Shown here in pieces: positions 9,139-18,546 of a stretch of DNA of 64,000 bases. The DNA is from Glycomyces luteolus (lineage in GTDB: Bacteria > Actinomycetota > Actinomycetes > Mycobacteriales > Micromonosporaceae). Made by a program: the position numbers and the translations under genes. The stretch is from NCBI RefSeq assembly GCF_027622875.1, contig NZ_JAPZVP010000019.1, positions 1 to 64,000 of the forward strand, given 5' to 3'. The stretch's first letter is position 1; each line of letters starts with the position of its first letter. The notes under the pieces are model-generated. The model was not told the origin of the DNA. It was given only the letters and a program-made list of their open reading frames with translations, and ran no database searches.

Positions 9139-9535
9139 CCGCCAAGCCTAGCCCGGGCGGCACACGGGCCCGGCCACGCGATCCCACGCACCGTGGATCA
9201 CCGCAGCGGCTCCGTTACCGAGACGACGCGGAAAAAGCGCCCCGGTGCCGGCGAAAACCTCTTGCGTTCCGGGTCGTCAGGCAGCATTCTGAGAAAACCG
9301 GCGAACCCGTGACCGAGCACATCGGAACGGGCCTGTCCGGGACCCCGCACGGCTCTCCGAGGACGCCAGACCTCCCCTGCCGAGCCGGCGCGGGGCGCGG
9401 CTCCCGCAGGAGTTCCGCGGCCCGGCTCAGGCCGGGCCCGGTGTACGACACCTCCCGCGGTCGAGCGCCCCGCCTGTCCAACCCAGGCGGCGTGCAGTCG
9501 CCCCGCGTCGGCTCACCGCACTCCCTTGCATGCGC
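9139..9535. other. Gene-free stretch upstream of map
   Basis: About 400 bp without a convincing gene on either strand. Open frames here have no ribosome site, no recognisable domain and look like GC-driven shadows. I looked for tRNA, RNase P RNA, SRP RNA and riboswitch signatures by eye and saw none. It presumably holds the map promoter. Confidence 0.5.
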
Positions 9536-9571
9536 GAAGGCCCGCAGCCTTCGCATCGGCTGCGGGCCTTC
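9536..9571 (-). terminator. Hairpin terminator after the small membrane protein
   Basis: A perfect 14-bp stem (9536-9549 and 9558-9571) with an 8-nt loop lies 15 bp past the stop of the membrane-protein gene that ends at 9586. Confidence 0.8.
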
Positions 9572-9585
9572 ACGAACGATCAGCG

Positions 9586-10116
9586 CTAAGCGGCTTCGAG
9601 CTCCTTCGTGGGCGCCTCCGCGCCGGGCTCGGCCGCGGCCATCGCATCCGAAGAGGACACTTCCTGCGCCAGCCGCTCCCAGAGCATCCCGCCGGAGTGG
9701 GCGAGCGCGCCGACGATCGAGGGGACGAACGGCAGCACCCAGTCGGCGAGGAACCCCGCGTGAGGCATGTTCAGCACGAGCATGGCCGATCCGGCGCACA
9801 GCAGGCCCTGCAGCGTCCCGCGCCAGGCGGCGCGGGTGCCGTCCACGACGGCCTCGCGGCGCTCGGTCGCGGGGTCGTGGAACTCAGAGAGGCCCGCGGC
9901 GTCGCGCCGGCCCAGGTAGGCGCCGACGACCGCCTGGACGGCGGTGCCCGAGACGACGGCGGCGAGGAGGCTGTTCTTGGTGACCACGTAGATCAGAACG
10001 AACAGCAGTCCGCCTCCGAGAACGGTCAGCACGCCCCTGATCCAGTCGACCTTCTCGCCGGGGTACCAGTAGTACTTGGTGACGCCCTCGGAAATCTGTC
10101 GTTCGAACTTCCCCAT
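9586..10116 (-). CDS. Four-helix membrane protein of unknown function
   Basis: I do not recognise this 176-aa protein. The ATG at 10116 has GGGGAG 8 nt upstream, and I prefer it over an in-frame start at 10224. A soluble N-terminal segment (MGKFERQISEGVTKYYWYPG) precedes four predicted membrane helices at about 28-46, 48-68, 102-122 and 127-145, with a charged cytoplasmic-looking loop (GRRDAAGLSEFHDPATERRE) in the middle. The C-terminal 25 residues are Ala/Glu-rich. It lies between map and ispG on the same strand as both, has its own terminator, and gives no context clue to its role. Confidence 0.7.
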   Translation of the reverse strand: MGKFERQISEGVTKYYWYPGEKVDWIRGVLTVLGGGLLFVLIYVVTKNSLLAAVVSGTAVQAVVGAYLGRRDAAGLSEFHDPATERREAVVDGTRAAWRGTLQGLLCAGSAMLVLNMPHAGFLADWVLPFVPSIVGALAHSGGMLWERLAQEVSSSDAMAAAEPGAEAPTKELEAA

Positions 10117-10313
10117 GCCGGTCGCTCCCCTTTCGCGGACGCAGCCGTCAAGCTGCGCATGACACGCACGGAAGTCATTATGCGCGGCACCGGGCGGCGG
10201 TTCGGCGGAATCCCTCTCAGTCACCTTTGTGGAATTTCGCGCAAGGTGATCGAGATGCCGGATTCCACGCGTTCCGTGAGGCCCTCACTGGCCCTATGGA
10301 CGAGTCTAGGGAA

Positions 10314-10341
10314 GGATCGCCGACGCGTGAGTCGGCGATCC
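10314..10341 (-). terminator. Hairpin terminator after ispG
   Basis: A perfect 11-bp stem (10314-10324 and 10331-10341) with loop GCGTGA lies about 10 bp past the ispG stop. Confidence 0.75.
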
Positions 10342-10351
10342 GACAATCGCG

Positions 10352-11533
10352 TCAGTGAACCTGGACGACCGGTCCCGCGAGGCCCTTGATCTCCTCGGGC
10401 AGGTCCGCGCCCATCGCCTCGGCCAGTTTCACGGCCTCCTCGATGAGCGTCTCCACGATCTGCGACTCCGGCACGGTCCGGATGACCTCGCCCTTGACGA
10501 AGATCTGGCCCTTGCCGTTGCCGCTCGCGACGCCCAGGTCGGCCTCGCGGGCCTCGCCGGGCCCGTTCACGACGCAGCCCATCACGGCCACGCGCAGCGG
10601 CACGGGCAGTCCCTCGAGTCCGGCGGTGACCTGCTCGGCCAGCGTGTACACGTCCACCTGGGCGCGGCCGCACGACGGGCAGGAGACGATCTCCAGGCCG
10701 CGTTCCTTGAGGCCCATCGACTCCAGGATCTGGTTGCCGACCTTGACCTCCTCGACCGGCGGGGCCGAGAGGGAGACGCGGATGGTGTCGCCGATGCCCT
10801 CGGCGAGCAGCGCACCGAACGCGGCGGCGGACTTGATCGTGCCCTGGAACGCGGGCCCGGCCTCGGTGACCCCCAGGTGCAGCGGGTACTCGCACTGCTG
10901 CGAGAGGAGCCGGTAGGCCTTGATCATGACGACCGGGTCGTTGTGCTTGACCGAGATCTTGATGTCGCGGAAGTCGTGCTCCTCGAACAGCGAGGCCTCC
11001 CACAGCGCGGACTCGACCAGCGCCTCCGGAGTGGCCTTGCCGTACTTCTGGAGCAGGCGCTTGTCGAGCGAACCGGCGTTGACGCCGATGCGGATCGGCG
11101 TCCCGGCGTCCTTCGCGGCCTTGGCGATCTCCCCCACGCGGTCGTCGAACTGCTTGATGTTGCCGGGGTTGACGCGCACGGCGGCGCATCCGGCGTCGAT
11201 CGCGGCGAAGACGTACTTCGGCTGGAAGTGGATGTCGGCGATGACCGGGATCTGCGACTGCTTCGCGATGATCTTGAGCGCGTCGGCGTCGTCCTGGGTG
11301 GGGCACGCGACGCGCACGATGTTGCAGCCGGTGGCGGTGAGCTCGGCGATCTGCTGCAGCGTCGCGCCGATGTCCGAGGTCCGGGTGGTGGTCATCGACT
11401 GGACGCTGATGGGCGCGCCGCCGCCCACGAGCACGCCGCCGACGTTGAGCTGCCGGGTCTGGCGGCGCGGGGCGAGCGGCTCGATGTCGTGGTCGTGGCG
11501 CTTGGTGGGGATACCGAGGTTCACTGCGGTCAT
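10352..11533 (-). CDS. ispG: 4-hydroxy-3-methylbut-2-enyl diphosphate synthase (MEP pathway)
   Basis: IspG converts MEcPP to HMBPP, the next-to-last step of the non-mevalonate isoprenoid pathway, using a 4Fe-4S cluster. From the ATG at 11533 the protein is 393 aa. The cluster ligands are C285 and C288 (SCPSCG) and C320 ([10 protein letters not shown]), with the conserved Glu in the same NGPGE motif. The N-terminal TIM-barrel shows VQSMTTT and the RVNPGN motif. A GTG five codons upstream is possible but has no better ribosome site. It follows the site-2 protease and dxr, so two MEP enzymes are clustered, as in mycobacteria. Confidence 0.97.
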   Translation of the reverse strand: MTAVNLGIPTKRHDHDIEPLAPRRQTRQLNVGGVLVGGGAPISVQSMTTTRTSDIGATLQQIAELTATGCNIVRVACPTQDDADALKIIAKQSQIPVIADIHFQPKYVFAAIDAGCAAVRVNPGNIKQFDDRVGEIAKAAKDAGTPIRIGVNAGSLDKRLLQKYGKATPEALVESALWEASLFEEHDFRDIKISVKHNDPVVMIKAYRLLSQQCEYPLHLGVTEAGPAFQGTIKSAAAFGALLAEGIGDTIRVSLSAPPVEEVKVGNQILESMGLKERGLEIVSCPSCGRAQVDVYTLAEQVTAGLEGLPVPLRVAVMGCVVNGPGEAREADLGVASGNGKGQIFVKGEVIRTVPESQIVETLIEEAVKLAEAMGADLPEEIKGLAGPVVQVH

Positions 11534-11561
11534 GTGGCTAGTTTCCACCTTGATTCGCGGG

Positions 11562-12827
11562 TTAGTTGAAGATAGTGATCGGGTTGACGATGTCTGCGGT
11601 GATCGTCAGCAGCATGAAGCCGCCCAGGAGGACGATGACAGCGTAGGTCAGCGGCATGAGCTTCATGTAGTCGACACGCCCCGGGTCCGGTCGGCCGCGC
11701 CTGGCGGCGACCCACGAGCGGGCCTTCTCGTACCAGGCGATGGCGATGTGTCCGCCGTCCATCGGCAGGAGCGGCAGCAGGTTGAAGATGCCGATGAAGT
11801 AGTTGAGCACCACCAGGAGCATGAAGAACATCGCCCACTGGTCGTACTGGACCATCTCGCCGCCGAGGCGCGAGGCGCCCACGACGCTGACGGGCGAGTC
11901 GGCGTCGCGCTCGCCGCCCATGATCGCGTCCCACAGCGGCGGGATCTTCGAGGGCAGCTGGCCCAGGGCGATGAACGTCTCCTTGAACATGTCGCCGGTG
12001 GTGCTGAAGGTCTCGCCGATGCCGTCGATCGGGCCGACGGCGACCGTGGGGGCGATCGACGGGTCGGTGTAGACGAAGACGCCGAGGCGGGCCACCGTCT
12101 CGGTCTTGCCGTCCTCGGTCTCGACGGTCGCGGCGTACGGGACGACCTCAGTGGTCTTCTCGGTGCCGTCCGAGTCGACGGTGACGGCGACCGGCTGGTC
12201 CGGGGTGAGGCCGGAGACGGTGGCGACGAGCGACTCCCAGTCGGTGACGGCGGTCCCGCCGACCGAGGTGATCGCGTCGCCGTCCTCGATGCCCGCAGCG
12301 TAGGCCGGGCCTTCGATCTGGCCTTCGGGGCAGTCCCCCGCGGCGGCGGCCGTGTCGGTGGACTCGACGCAGGGGGCGACGGCGACCCGCGCGTTCTGCT
12401 CGGACTCGGTCACCTGCTCGGCGTAGGCCGGGTTCTGGGTGACGCCGACGAAGGCGACGAGGATCCACAGGGCGATGAAGCCGATGATGAAGTGGGTGAC
12501 CGAACCGGCCGCGAGCACGATCGTGCGCTGCCACAGGGGCTTGCGCCAGAACACCCGCTGCTTGTCCTTCTCGTCGAGGTCTTCCTCATCCTCTTCGAGC
12601 GGGGTCATGCCGACGATCTTGACGAACCCGCCGAGCGGGATGCCCTTGACGCCGTACTCGGTCTCTCCCTTGTGAAAGGACCACAGGGTGGGGCCGAAGC
12701 CCACGAAGTAGCGGGTGACCTTCATGCCGAAGCCCTTGGCCGTGAGCATGTGGCCGAATTCGTGCAGGCTCACAGAAATGAGAATCGCCAAGGCGAACAG
12801 GACGATCCCGGTGATGTAGGCCAGCAA
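11562..12827 (-). CDS. rip: Site-2 intramembrane zinc metalloprotease with PDZ domain
   Basis: This 421-aa membrane protease belongs to the RseP/Rip1 family that cleaves anti-sigma factors and other membrane substrates. The zinc site HEFGH is at residues 22-26 in the first membrane helix, and the second active-site motif [11 protein letters not shown] is near residue 360. Between them are a second helix, an extracytoplasmic PDZ domain (about 165-245, with [13 protein letters not shown]) and a C-terminal helical pair. The order dxr-rip-ispG is the same as M. tuberculosis Rv2870c-Rv2868c. Its substrates are not evident here; RsrA in this window is soluble and not a candidate. Confidence 0.95.
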   Translation of the reverse strand: MLAYITGIVLFALAILISVSLHEFGHMLTAKGFGMKVTRYFVGFGPTLWSFHKGETEYGVKGIPLGGFVKIVGMTPLEEDEEDLDEKDKQRVFWRKPLWQRTIVLAAGSVTHFIIGFIALWILVAFVGVTQNPAYAEQVTESEQNARVAVAPCVESTDTAAAAGDCPEGQIEGPAYAAGIEDGDAITSVGGTAVTDWESLVATVSGLTPDQPVAVTVDSDGTEKTTEVVPYAATVETEDGKTETVARLGVFVYTDPSIAPTVAVGPIDGIGETFSTTGDMFKETFIALGQLPSKIPPLWDAIMGGERDADSPVSVVGASRLGGEMVQYDQWAMFFMLLVVLNYFIGIFNLLPLLPMDGGHIAIAWYEKARSWVAARRGRPDPGRVDYMKLMPLTYAVIVLLGGFMLLTITADIVNPITIFN

Positions 12828-12839
12828 GTCGGTCTCCTT

Positions 12840-14051
12840 CTAACGCTCGGACGCGTCCAACACTAGCCGTCGGGCGCACGCGCGCGCCCAGTTCTCCGCT
12901 TCGAGTACGTCTGCGACACTGGAGGGTCGCTCGAACTCCGGAGCGGCGGCGAGGACGGCTTCGATGGTGTCGACGATGCCGAGGAACGGGAGCCGCCCGT
13001 CGCGGAAGGCCGCGACGGCTTCCTCGTTGGCGGCGTTGTAAACGGCGGGCATGAGGCCGCCGGCGCGGCCGGCGTCCTTGGCGAGGGCGACGGCCGGGAA
13101 CGCGGTCTCGTCGAGCGGCTCGAAGTGCCAGTCGGCGCCCCGCGTCCAGTCGACGGGCTTCGCGGCGCCGGGGAGGCGGTCGGGCCAGGCGAGCGCGTGG
13201 CCGATGGGCAGGCGCATGTCCGGCGGGGAGGCCTGGGCGATGGTGGAGCCGTCGGTGAACTCGACCATCGAGTGGATCACCGACTGCGGGTGCACCACGA
13301 CCTCGATGTCGTCGTACGAGACGTCGAAGAGCTCGTGGGCCTCGATCACTTCCAGGGCCTTGTTCACCATGGTCGCGGAGTTGATCGTGACGACCGGGCC
13401 CATCGCCCAGGTCGGGTGCGCGAGCGCCTGGTCGACGGTGACCTCGGCGAGCTGGTCGCGGGTCTTCCCGCGGAACGGCCCGCCCGAGGCGGTGAGCACG
13501 AGCTTGGCGACGCGCTCCATCGAACCCGAGCGCAGGCACTGGGCCAGCGCGGAGTGCTCCGAGTCGACCGGGACGAGCTGGCCGGGCTTGGCGACTTCTC
13601 GAACGAGCGGACCGCCCGCGACGAGGGACTCCTTGTTTGCAAGGGCCACTTGGCGTCCCGCTTTGAGGGCAGCGAGAGTCGGTTCGAGGCCGATGGAGCC
13701 GTTGATGCCGTTGAGGACGGTGTCGCAGGGCCATGCCGCGAGTTCGGTCATGGCACTGCGACCGGCGATGAGCTTCGGCATCCTGGCGTCGCCGGAGGTC
13801 CAGCCCGCCTTGGTGGCGGCGGCGAACAGCCGCAACTGGATGTCCTCAAGGGACTTGGCGTCGGCGACCGCGACGACGTCGACCTCCAGTTCGATCGCCT
13901 GCTCGGCCAGCAGCGCCGGGTTGCCGCCGCCCGCGCCGATGCCGACGACGCGGAAGCGGTCGGGATTGGCGCGGACGATGTCGATGGCCTGGGTGCCGAT
14001 GGAGCCGGTGGAGCCCAGGAGCACGATCTCGCGTTGGTCAGTCACGGGCAT
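12840..14051 (-). CDS. dxr: 1-deoxy-D-xylulose 5-phosphate reductoisomerase
   Basis: DXR turns DXP into MEP using NADPH, the committed step of non-mevalonate isoprenoid synthesis. The 403-aa protein begins with the dinucleotide-binding loop [12 protein letters not shown] (about 11-22), then [10 protein letters not shown], and the metal/substrate segment [13 protein letters not shown] with the conserved Asp and Glu. Further family motifs are LTASGGPFR and [12 protein letters not shown]. It is 12 bp upstream of rip and 9 bp downstream of purU on the same strand, so these genes are likely cotranscribed with ispG. Confidence 0.97.
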   Translation of the reverse strand: MPVTDQREIVLLGSTGSIGTQAIDIVRANPDRFRVVGIGAGGGNPALLAEQAIELEVDVVAVADAKSLEDIQLRLFAAATKAGWTSGDARMPKLIAGRSAMTELAAWPCDTVLNGINGSIGLEPTLAALKAGRQVALANKESLVAGGPLVREVAKPGQLVPVDSEHSALAQCLRSGSMERVAKLVLTASGGPFRGKTRDQLAEVTVDQALAHPTWAMGPVVTINSATMVNKALEVIEAHELFDVSYDDIEVVVHPQSVIHSMVEFTDGSTIAQASPPDMRLPIGHALAWPDRLPGAAKPVDWTRGADWHFEPLDETAFPAVALAKDAGRAGGLMPAVYNAANEEAVAAFRDGRLPFLGIVDTIEAVLAAAPEFERPSSVADVLEAENWARACARRLVLDASER

Positions 14052-14060
14052 GATTATCCG

Positions 14061-14906
14061 CTAGCGGAAAACCACCGTCTTGGTGCCGTTGATGAGGACG
14101 CGGTCGTCCAGGTGGGCGGCCAGGCCTCGGGCGAGGCAGGTCGATTCGAGGTCGCGTCCGGCGGCCACGAGCTCCTCGGGGCTGTGGGCGTGGTCGACGC
14201 GGGCCACCTCCTGCTCGATGATGGGGCCCTCGTCGAGGTCGGCGGTGACGTAGTGGCAGGTCGCGCCGATGAGCTTGACGCCGCGCTCGTGAGCCTGGTG
14301 GTAGGGCCTGGCGCCCTTGAAGCTCGGCAGGAACGAGTGGTGGATGTTGAGGATCTTCCCGGGGAGCTTCGCGCAGAAGTCCGAGGAGAGGATCTGCATG
14401 TAGCGGGCCAGGACCACGGTGTCGATGCGCTCCTCCTCGATGAGGTCGAGGATCCGCTGCTCCTGCACCGCCTTGCCCTCCGGGCCGACGGGCAGGTAGT
14501 GGAAGGGCACGCCCGAGGAGGCGGCGAGGTCGGCCCAGTCGGGGTGGTTCGAGACGACCGCGGCGGCCTCGCCGTGGAGGGCGCCGATGCGGAAGCGGTA
14601 GAGCAGGTCGTTGAGGCAGTGGCCCTGCTTGGAGGCCATGATGAGGACGCGGCGCTTGACGGCGCGGTCGTGGAGGTGCCAGTCCATGTCGAATTCGCGG
14701 GCGACCTCGGCGAAGCCGACGGCCAGCTCGTCGCGCTCGGCGGCAGTGGTGAACTCGACCCGCATGAAGAAGCGACCCGATCCGTGCTCGGAGAACTGCT
14801 GGGAGTCCTCGATGTTGGCGTCGCGGCGGGTCAGGAAACCCGAGACGGCGTACACGATGCCGAGGCGGTCGGGGCACGAGAGCGTGAGCACGAACTGGCT
14901 GGTCAT
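14061..14906 (-). CDS. purU: Formyltetrahydrofolate deformylase
   Basis: PurU hydrolyses 10-formyl-THF to THF and formate, balancing one-carbon pools. The 281-aa protein has an N-terminal ACT domain (about 1-85, beginning MTSQFVLTLSCPDRLGIVYA) and a C-terminal formyltransferase-like hydrolase domain. The catalytic triad residues of the family are visible: Asn and His in KILNIHHSFLPSFKGA and Asp in ADLDEGPIIEQ. It is the first gene of the purU-dxr-rip-ispG run. The window also carries gcvT, another folate enzyme, but 42 kb away. Confidence 0.95.
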   Translation of the reverse strand: MTSQFVLTLSCPDRLGIVYAVSGFLTRRDANIEDSQQFSEHGSGRFFMRVEFTTAAERDELAVGFAEVAREFDMDWHLHDRAVKRRVLIMASKQGHCLNDLLYRFRIGALHGEAAAVVSNHPDWADLAASSGVPFHYLPVGPEGKAVQEQRILDLIEEERIDTVVLARYMQILSSDFCAKLPGKILNIHHSFLPSFKGARPYHQAHERGVKLIGATCHYVTADLDEGPIIEQEVARVDHAHSPEELVAAGRDLESTCLARGLAAHLDDRVLINGTKTVVFR

Positions 14907-15023
14907 CCTACCAATGATACGGAGCGGTCCGAGCGGGCGACAAATCGACTGCCGTCATGGACGGCCTGTCATGAGATGTCCTGTTCCGCCCGGACCGGTA
15001 CCGAACTCACGCCGGACAAGGAG

Positions 15024-15053
15024 GAAGGGCGGACTCTTTCGAGTTCACCCTTC
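15024..15053 (-). terminator. Hairpin terminator after the sugar ABC operon
   Basis: Thirteen-base arms (15024-15036 and 15041-15053, two wobble pairs) enclose loop TTTC. It lies about 40 bp past the substrate-binding protein stop, after an AT-rich stretch at 15060-15090 that stands out from the surrounding GC. Confidence 0.7.
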
Positions 15054-15094
15054 GACCTTTATTGTAACTCACTCAGAGTAAAAAGCAAGTGACT

Positions 15095-16405
15095 CTACGC
15101 TCCGATTTCGGCGCTCAACTGCTCCATGAACGACTTGGTGCTGTCCTCCACGGTCACGTCGCCGAAGATCATCGTCTCGAACACGCCGAGCATGATGTCC
15201 GCGGCGGAGCCGGAGCCGACCGGCGGCACCGGCGGGCCCTCGGCGAGCTCGGGGGTGATCGCCGCGATGAAGTCGGCGCCGAGCTTCTGGTCGGCGGGGA
15301 GGTTCGGCAGGATCCGGTCGCGCTGCGCGGTGTTCGAGGGCACGCCCCGGTCACCGAGCATGAGGTCCAGCGACTCGTCGCTGTTGAGCAGGAAGTCCAC
15401 CAGACTCGCGGCCGCGGCCTGGTCCGAGGTGGTGCGCGAGATCGACCAGTACATGGCCGACTTCAGGTAGAGGCCCGGCTGGGTGCCGGTGCTCTCGCCG
15501 GGGACGCGCAGCAGGACCAGGTCCGAACCGAGGACCTTCTGGATCGCTCCGATCTGGTTGGTCCAGTAGAACTCGGTGACACCGGTGCCGGTCGCCAGCG
15601 GCGCCTGGTCCTGGCCCGCGGAGAAGGCCTCGACGATCTTGCTCGGCTCGGGGATGGCCCCGGCGTCGCGCAGGTCGAGGACCATCTGCCACCACTCGTT
15701 CATGGTGGCCTCGGTGAAGCCGAGCCCGCCCTCGGGGGTGTAGAGGCTCTCGCCCTTCTGGCGCGCGAAGATGTTGAACAGCGATTCGTTGCTGAACGAG
15801 ATCGCCGAGTTGCCGATCGCGTCGCCCTTGGTGGACAGGTCGGTGATGAACTGCGAGAAGTCCGCCCACGACCAGGTCTTGTCGTCGGGCATGGCCACGC
15901 CGGCGGCCTCGACCAGGGCCGGGTTGACCAGCAGCGCCATAGCGTTCACGCCGGTGCCGATGCCGTAGGTCTCGCCGTCGAGCTGGCCGGTCTTGAGCGT
16001 GCTCTCCTCGATCTTGGAAAGGTCGATGCCGATGTCGTCCAGCGGCAGGAGGGCGTTCTTGTCGGCGTAGTCGCGCAGGTAGCGCTCGTCCTGCTGGAGG
16101 ACGTCGGGCGCGTTGTTGCCGGAGACCGAGACGTTCAGAGCGTCCCAGTAGGCGTCGAACTCGTTCGGGCTCGGCTTGATCGTGATGCCGTCGTTCTTCG
16201 CGAGGAACGCGTCGACGATCTTCTGGGTGTACTCGTGGCGCGGGTCGGAGCCCCACCACCAGAAGTCCAGCTCGCCGTCGCCCTTGTCGGCGCCGCCGCC
16301 GCCGTCGTTGCCGCAGGCCGCGAGGAGGGGTGCGGATGCGGCGCCGAAGATCCCGGCTTTGGCGAGCGTTCTCCGAGAGACGCCCGAGGGGTTGGATGAC
16401 TTCAT
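15095..16405 (-). CDS. Sugar ABC transporter substrate-binding lipoprotein (CUT1 family)
   Basis: This 436-aa protein binds a sugar outside the cell and delivers it to the two permeases encoded just upstream. The leader MKSSNPSGVSRRTLAKAG continues to a lipobox LLAAC, with twin Arg, so Tat export and lipid anchoring are likely. The mature part is a family-1 binding protein (ELDFWWWGS at the start, APDVLQQDE, YWTNQIGAIQ). AAAGGA precedes the ATG. It is last in the operon. The ligand is not certain, but the operator upstream of the operon matches those at the pectate-lyase genes, so an oligogalacturonide is my inference. Confidence 0.92.
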   Translation of the reverse strand: MKSSNPSGVSRRTLAKAGIFGAASAPLLAACGNDGGGGADKGDGELDFWWWGSDPRHEYTQKIVDAFLAKNDGITIKPSPNEFDAYWDALNVSVSGNNAPDVLQQDERYLRDYADKNALLPLDDIGIDLSKIEESTLKTGQLDGETYGIGTGVNAMALLVNPALVEAAGVAMPDDKTWSWADFSQFITDLSTKGDAIGNSAISFSNESLFNIFARQKGESLYTPEGGLGFTEATMNEWWQMVLDLRDAGAIPEPSKIVEAFSAGQDQAPLATGTGVTEFYWTNQIGAIQKVLGSDLVLLRVPGESTGTQPGLYLKSAMYWSISRTTSDQAAAASLVDFLLNSDESLDLMLGDRGVPSNTAQRDRILPNLPADQKLGADFIAAITPELAEGPPVPPVGSGSAADIMLGVFETMIFGDVTVEDSTKSFMEQLSAEIGA

Positions 16406-16447
16406 TGTCGTTGTCCTTTCAGGACTGCGTGAGGGTTGTTTGCCGGT

Positions 16448-17341
16448 TTACTTGATGCCGGTGGTGGCGATACCCCGGACGAGGTAGCGCTGGCCGGCGA
16501 GGAAGAACCCGAAGATCGGGCCAAGTGCCACAATAGACATGGCGAAGAGCGCGCCCCAGTTGGTGGTGCCCGTCGAGTCCATGAACAGCCGCAACGCGAG
16601 CGGCACCGTCTGGAGGTCGACGTCGCGCAGGTAGATCAGCTGCGAGTAGAAGTCGTTCCAGGTCCAGATGAACGTGAAGATCGCGGTCGTGGCGAGCGCG
16701 GGCATGCACAGCGGCATGATGACGCGCAGGTAGGTGCCCCAGTAGCCGCAGCCGTCGATCGAGGCGGCCTCGTCGAGCTCCTTCGGCAGGCCCCGGATGA
16801 ACTGGACCATGAGGAAGATGAAGAACGCGTCGGTCGCCAGCAGCTTCGGCACGATGAGGGGCCAGAAGGTGTCGACCCAGCCGAGGTTGTTGAACAGGAT
16901 GTACTGCGGGATGATGACGACGTGGATCGGCAGCATGATGGTGCCGAGCATGATCGCGAAGAGCATGCCGCGCATGGGGAACTTGAGCCTCGCGAAGGCG
17001 TAGGCGGCCATGGAGCACGACACCAGGTTGCCGAGGATCGACCCGGCCACGATGACCATCGAGTTCCAGATGTACTTCTCGAACGGGTGCGGGAGGGCGT
17101 TCCAGCCGTCCGCGTAGTTGCCCCATTCCCAAGAGGACGGGATGAGGCCGGGGTCGGCGAAGATCTCGTCGAGCGGCTTGAGGCTGGCCGAGAGCATCCA
17201 CAGCAGCGGGTAGATCATGACCATCGCGGCGGCGATGAGCACCAGGTGGAACAGGAACCGCTTGACCCCGAGGGTCGCGGGGCTCTGCTTGGCGCGCGAC
17301 CTGGACGGCGCGGGGGTCGGAGTCTCAGTCATTGTCGCCAT
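16448..17341 (-). CDS. Sugar ABC transporter permease, MalG type
   Basis: Inner-membrane permease of 297 aa with six predicted membrane helices. The cytoplasmic coupling loop shows ELDEAASIDGCGYWGTYLRVIMPLC, matching the EAA motif of binding-protein-dependent permeases. A 20-25-residue Pro/Ser/Arg-rich N-terminus precedes the first helix. The start overlaps the end of the upstream permease by about 17 nt; a second ATG three codons in (17332) is equally possible. It pairs with the MalF-type permease and the binding protein. No ATPase gene is in the operon, as is normal for actinobacterial CUT1 systems that share an MsiK-type ATPase encoded elsewhere. Confidence 0.93.
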   Translation of the reverse strand: MATMTETPTPAPSRSRAKQSPATLGVKRFLFHLVLIAAAMVMIYPLLWMLSASLKPLDEIFADPGLIPSSWEWGNYADGWNALPHPFEKYIWNSMVIVAGSILGNLVSCSMAAYAFARLKFPMRGMLFAIMLGTIMLPIHVVIIPQYILFNNLGWVDTFWPLIVPKLLATDAFFIFLMVQFIRGLPKELDEAASIDGCGYWGTYLRVIMPLCMPALATTAIFTFIWTWNDFYSQLIYLRDVDLQTVPLALRLFMDSTGTTNWGALFAMSIVALGPIFGFFLAGQRYLVRGIATTGIK

Positions 17342-18326
17342 AGAACACCCAGAATTTCGACATCAGGAAGTTGAGCGCGGTGAAGATCGCGATGATGGCC
17401 AGCAGGAGCCAGGCGATGGCCGAGGCGTACCCCATGTCGAACTGGGTGAAGCCCTGGTCGTAGAGGTACAGCGTCAGGAACATCGTGGAGTCGGCCGGGC
17501 CGCCCTTGCCGCTGGAGATGATGAACGCCTGCGTGAAGGACTGGAACGAGTTGATGATCTGCAGCACGAGGTTGAAGAAGATGATCGGGGTCAGGAGCGG
17601 CAGGGTGACGCTCACGAACCGCTGCATCACACCGGCGCCGTCGATCTTGGCGGCCTCGTAGTACATGGTGGGGATCTGCCGCAGGCCCGCCAGGAAGATG
17701 ATCATCGGTGAGCCGAAGGTCCACACGTGCAGGATGATCAGGGTGCCGAGGGCGTAGTCGGGGTGCGAGACCCAGCCTTCGCCCTGGATGCCGAAGATCG
17801 CGAGGACCTGGTTGACGAGCCCTTCGGTGCCGAAGACCTGCCGCCACATGATCGCGATGGCGACGGAGCCGCCGAGCAGCGAGGGCAGGTAGAAGATCGA
17901 GCGGTAGAAGGCCATGCCGCGCAGGCCGCGGTCGAGGACGATCGCGAGGAGGAGCGCGGCCGCGAGCTGCAGGGGCACCGACACGAAGGTGTAGACGGCG
18001 GTGACCTTGATGGCGTTCGCGAGGCGCGGGTCCTCGAACATGCGCGCGTAGTTCTCGCCGCCCACCCATTCGCCGTAGCCGAGGCTGTAGTCGGTGAACG
18101 AGAGGTAGAACGAGGCGATCATGGGCCCGATGGTGATGGCCAGCAGGCCGATCAGCCACGGCGACAGGAAGCTCAGCGCCGCCCACCGCTCGCGGGAGCG
18201 GATGGACCTGCCGGTCCTCCTGCGGGCCCGTTCCGGGCCCGGGGAGGGTGCGGAAGCGGCCGGCCCGGGGGGTGCTCCCGAGCTGCGCTGCTTCGGGCGC
18301 ACCACAGCGACATCGTTGTCGGTCAT
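17325..18326 (-). CDS. Sugar ABC transporter permease, MalF type
   Basis: First gene of the importer operon, 333 aa. A basic/Pro-rich cytoplasmic N-terminus of about 45 residues leads to six membrane helices. The EAA loop appears as YYEAAKIDGAGVMQRFVSVTLPLL. The coding region ends with WVFYGDND inside the start of the MalG-type gene. A LacI-type operator (18382-18393) lies 56 bp upstream of the start, where it could block initiation. Substrate inferred, not shown, to be a pectin-derived oligomer. Confidence 0.93.
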   Translation of the reverse strand: MTDNDVAVVRPKQRSSGAPPGPAASAPSPGPERARRRTGRSIRSRERWAALSFLSPWLIGLLAITIGPMIASFYLSFTDYSLGYGEWVGGENYARMFEDPRLANAIKVTAVYTFVSVPLQLAAALLLAIVLDRGLRGMAFYRSIFYLPSLLGGSVAIAIMWRQVFGTEGLVNQVLAIFGIQGEGWVSHPDYALGTLIILHVWTFGSPMIIFLAGLRQIPTMYYEAAKIDGAGVMQRFVSVTLPLLTPIIFFNLVLQIINSFQSFTQAFIISSGKGGPADSTMFLTLYLYDQGFTQFDMGYASAIAWLLLAIIAIFTALNFLMSKFWVFYGDND

Positions 18327-18381
18327 AAGGTTTTGGGACCTTTCGGAGGGGGGGGTCGGCTCCTAGATCACATCAGGCTAT

Positions 18382-18393
18382 GCAACCGCTTGC
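18382..18393. promoter_or_regulatory. LacI-type operator upstream of sugar importer
   Basis: The palindrome GCAA-CCGC-TTGC lies 56 bp before the MalF-type permease. The identical 12-mer occurs at 46698 between the esterase and a pectate lyase, and a close variant at 47885 before the second lyase. Half-sites GCAA/TTGC flanking a CG-containing centre are typical of LacI-family sugar regulators. No LacI gene is in the window. Confidence 0.65.
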
Positions 18394-18489
18394 CTCTTGT
18401 CAATGCTCCAACTTAAATTCCTCGATATCTTTCGGGCCGCAGTGCAGGTTCGTCGCCGCAATGCCCACCCGTCACTCCCGCAACGAGAA

Positions 18490-18523
18490 GCGGCCCGTCC
18501 GGGAGTGTTTCCGGACGGGCCGC
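18490..18523 (-). terminator. Hairpin terminator after the MMPL gene
   Basis: A 13-bp perfect stem (18490-18502 and 18511-18523) with loop GAGTGTTT lies about 25 bp past the MMPL stop codon. Confidence 0.8.
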
Positions 18524-18546
18524 CGAATCCCTGGCGTCAGGGGCGG

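Noticed and set aside
9139-9585. A structured RNA (RNase P, SRP, riboswitch) upstream of map
   Set aside because: No conserved signature found by eye; only a terminator hairpin is evident. A covariance-model search would settle it.
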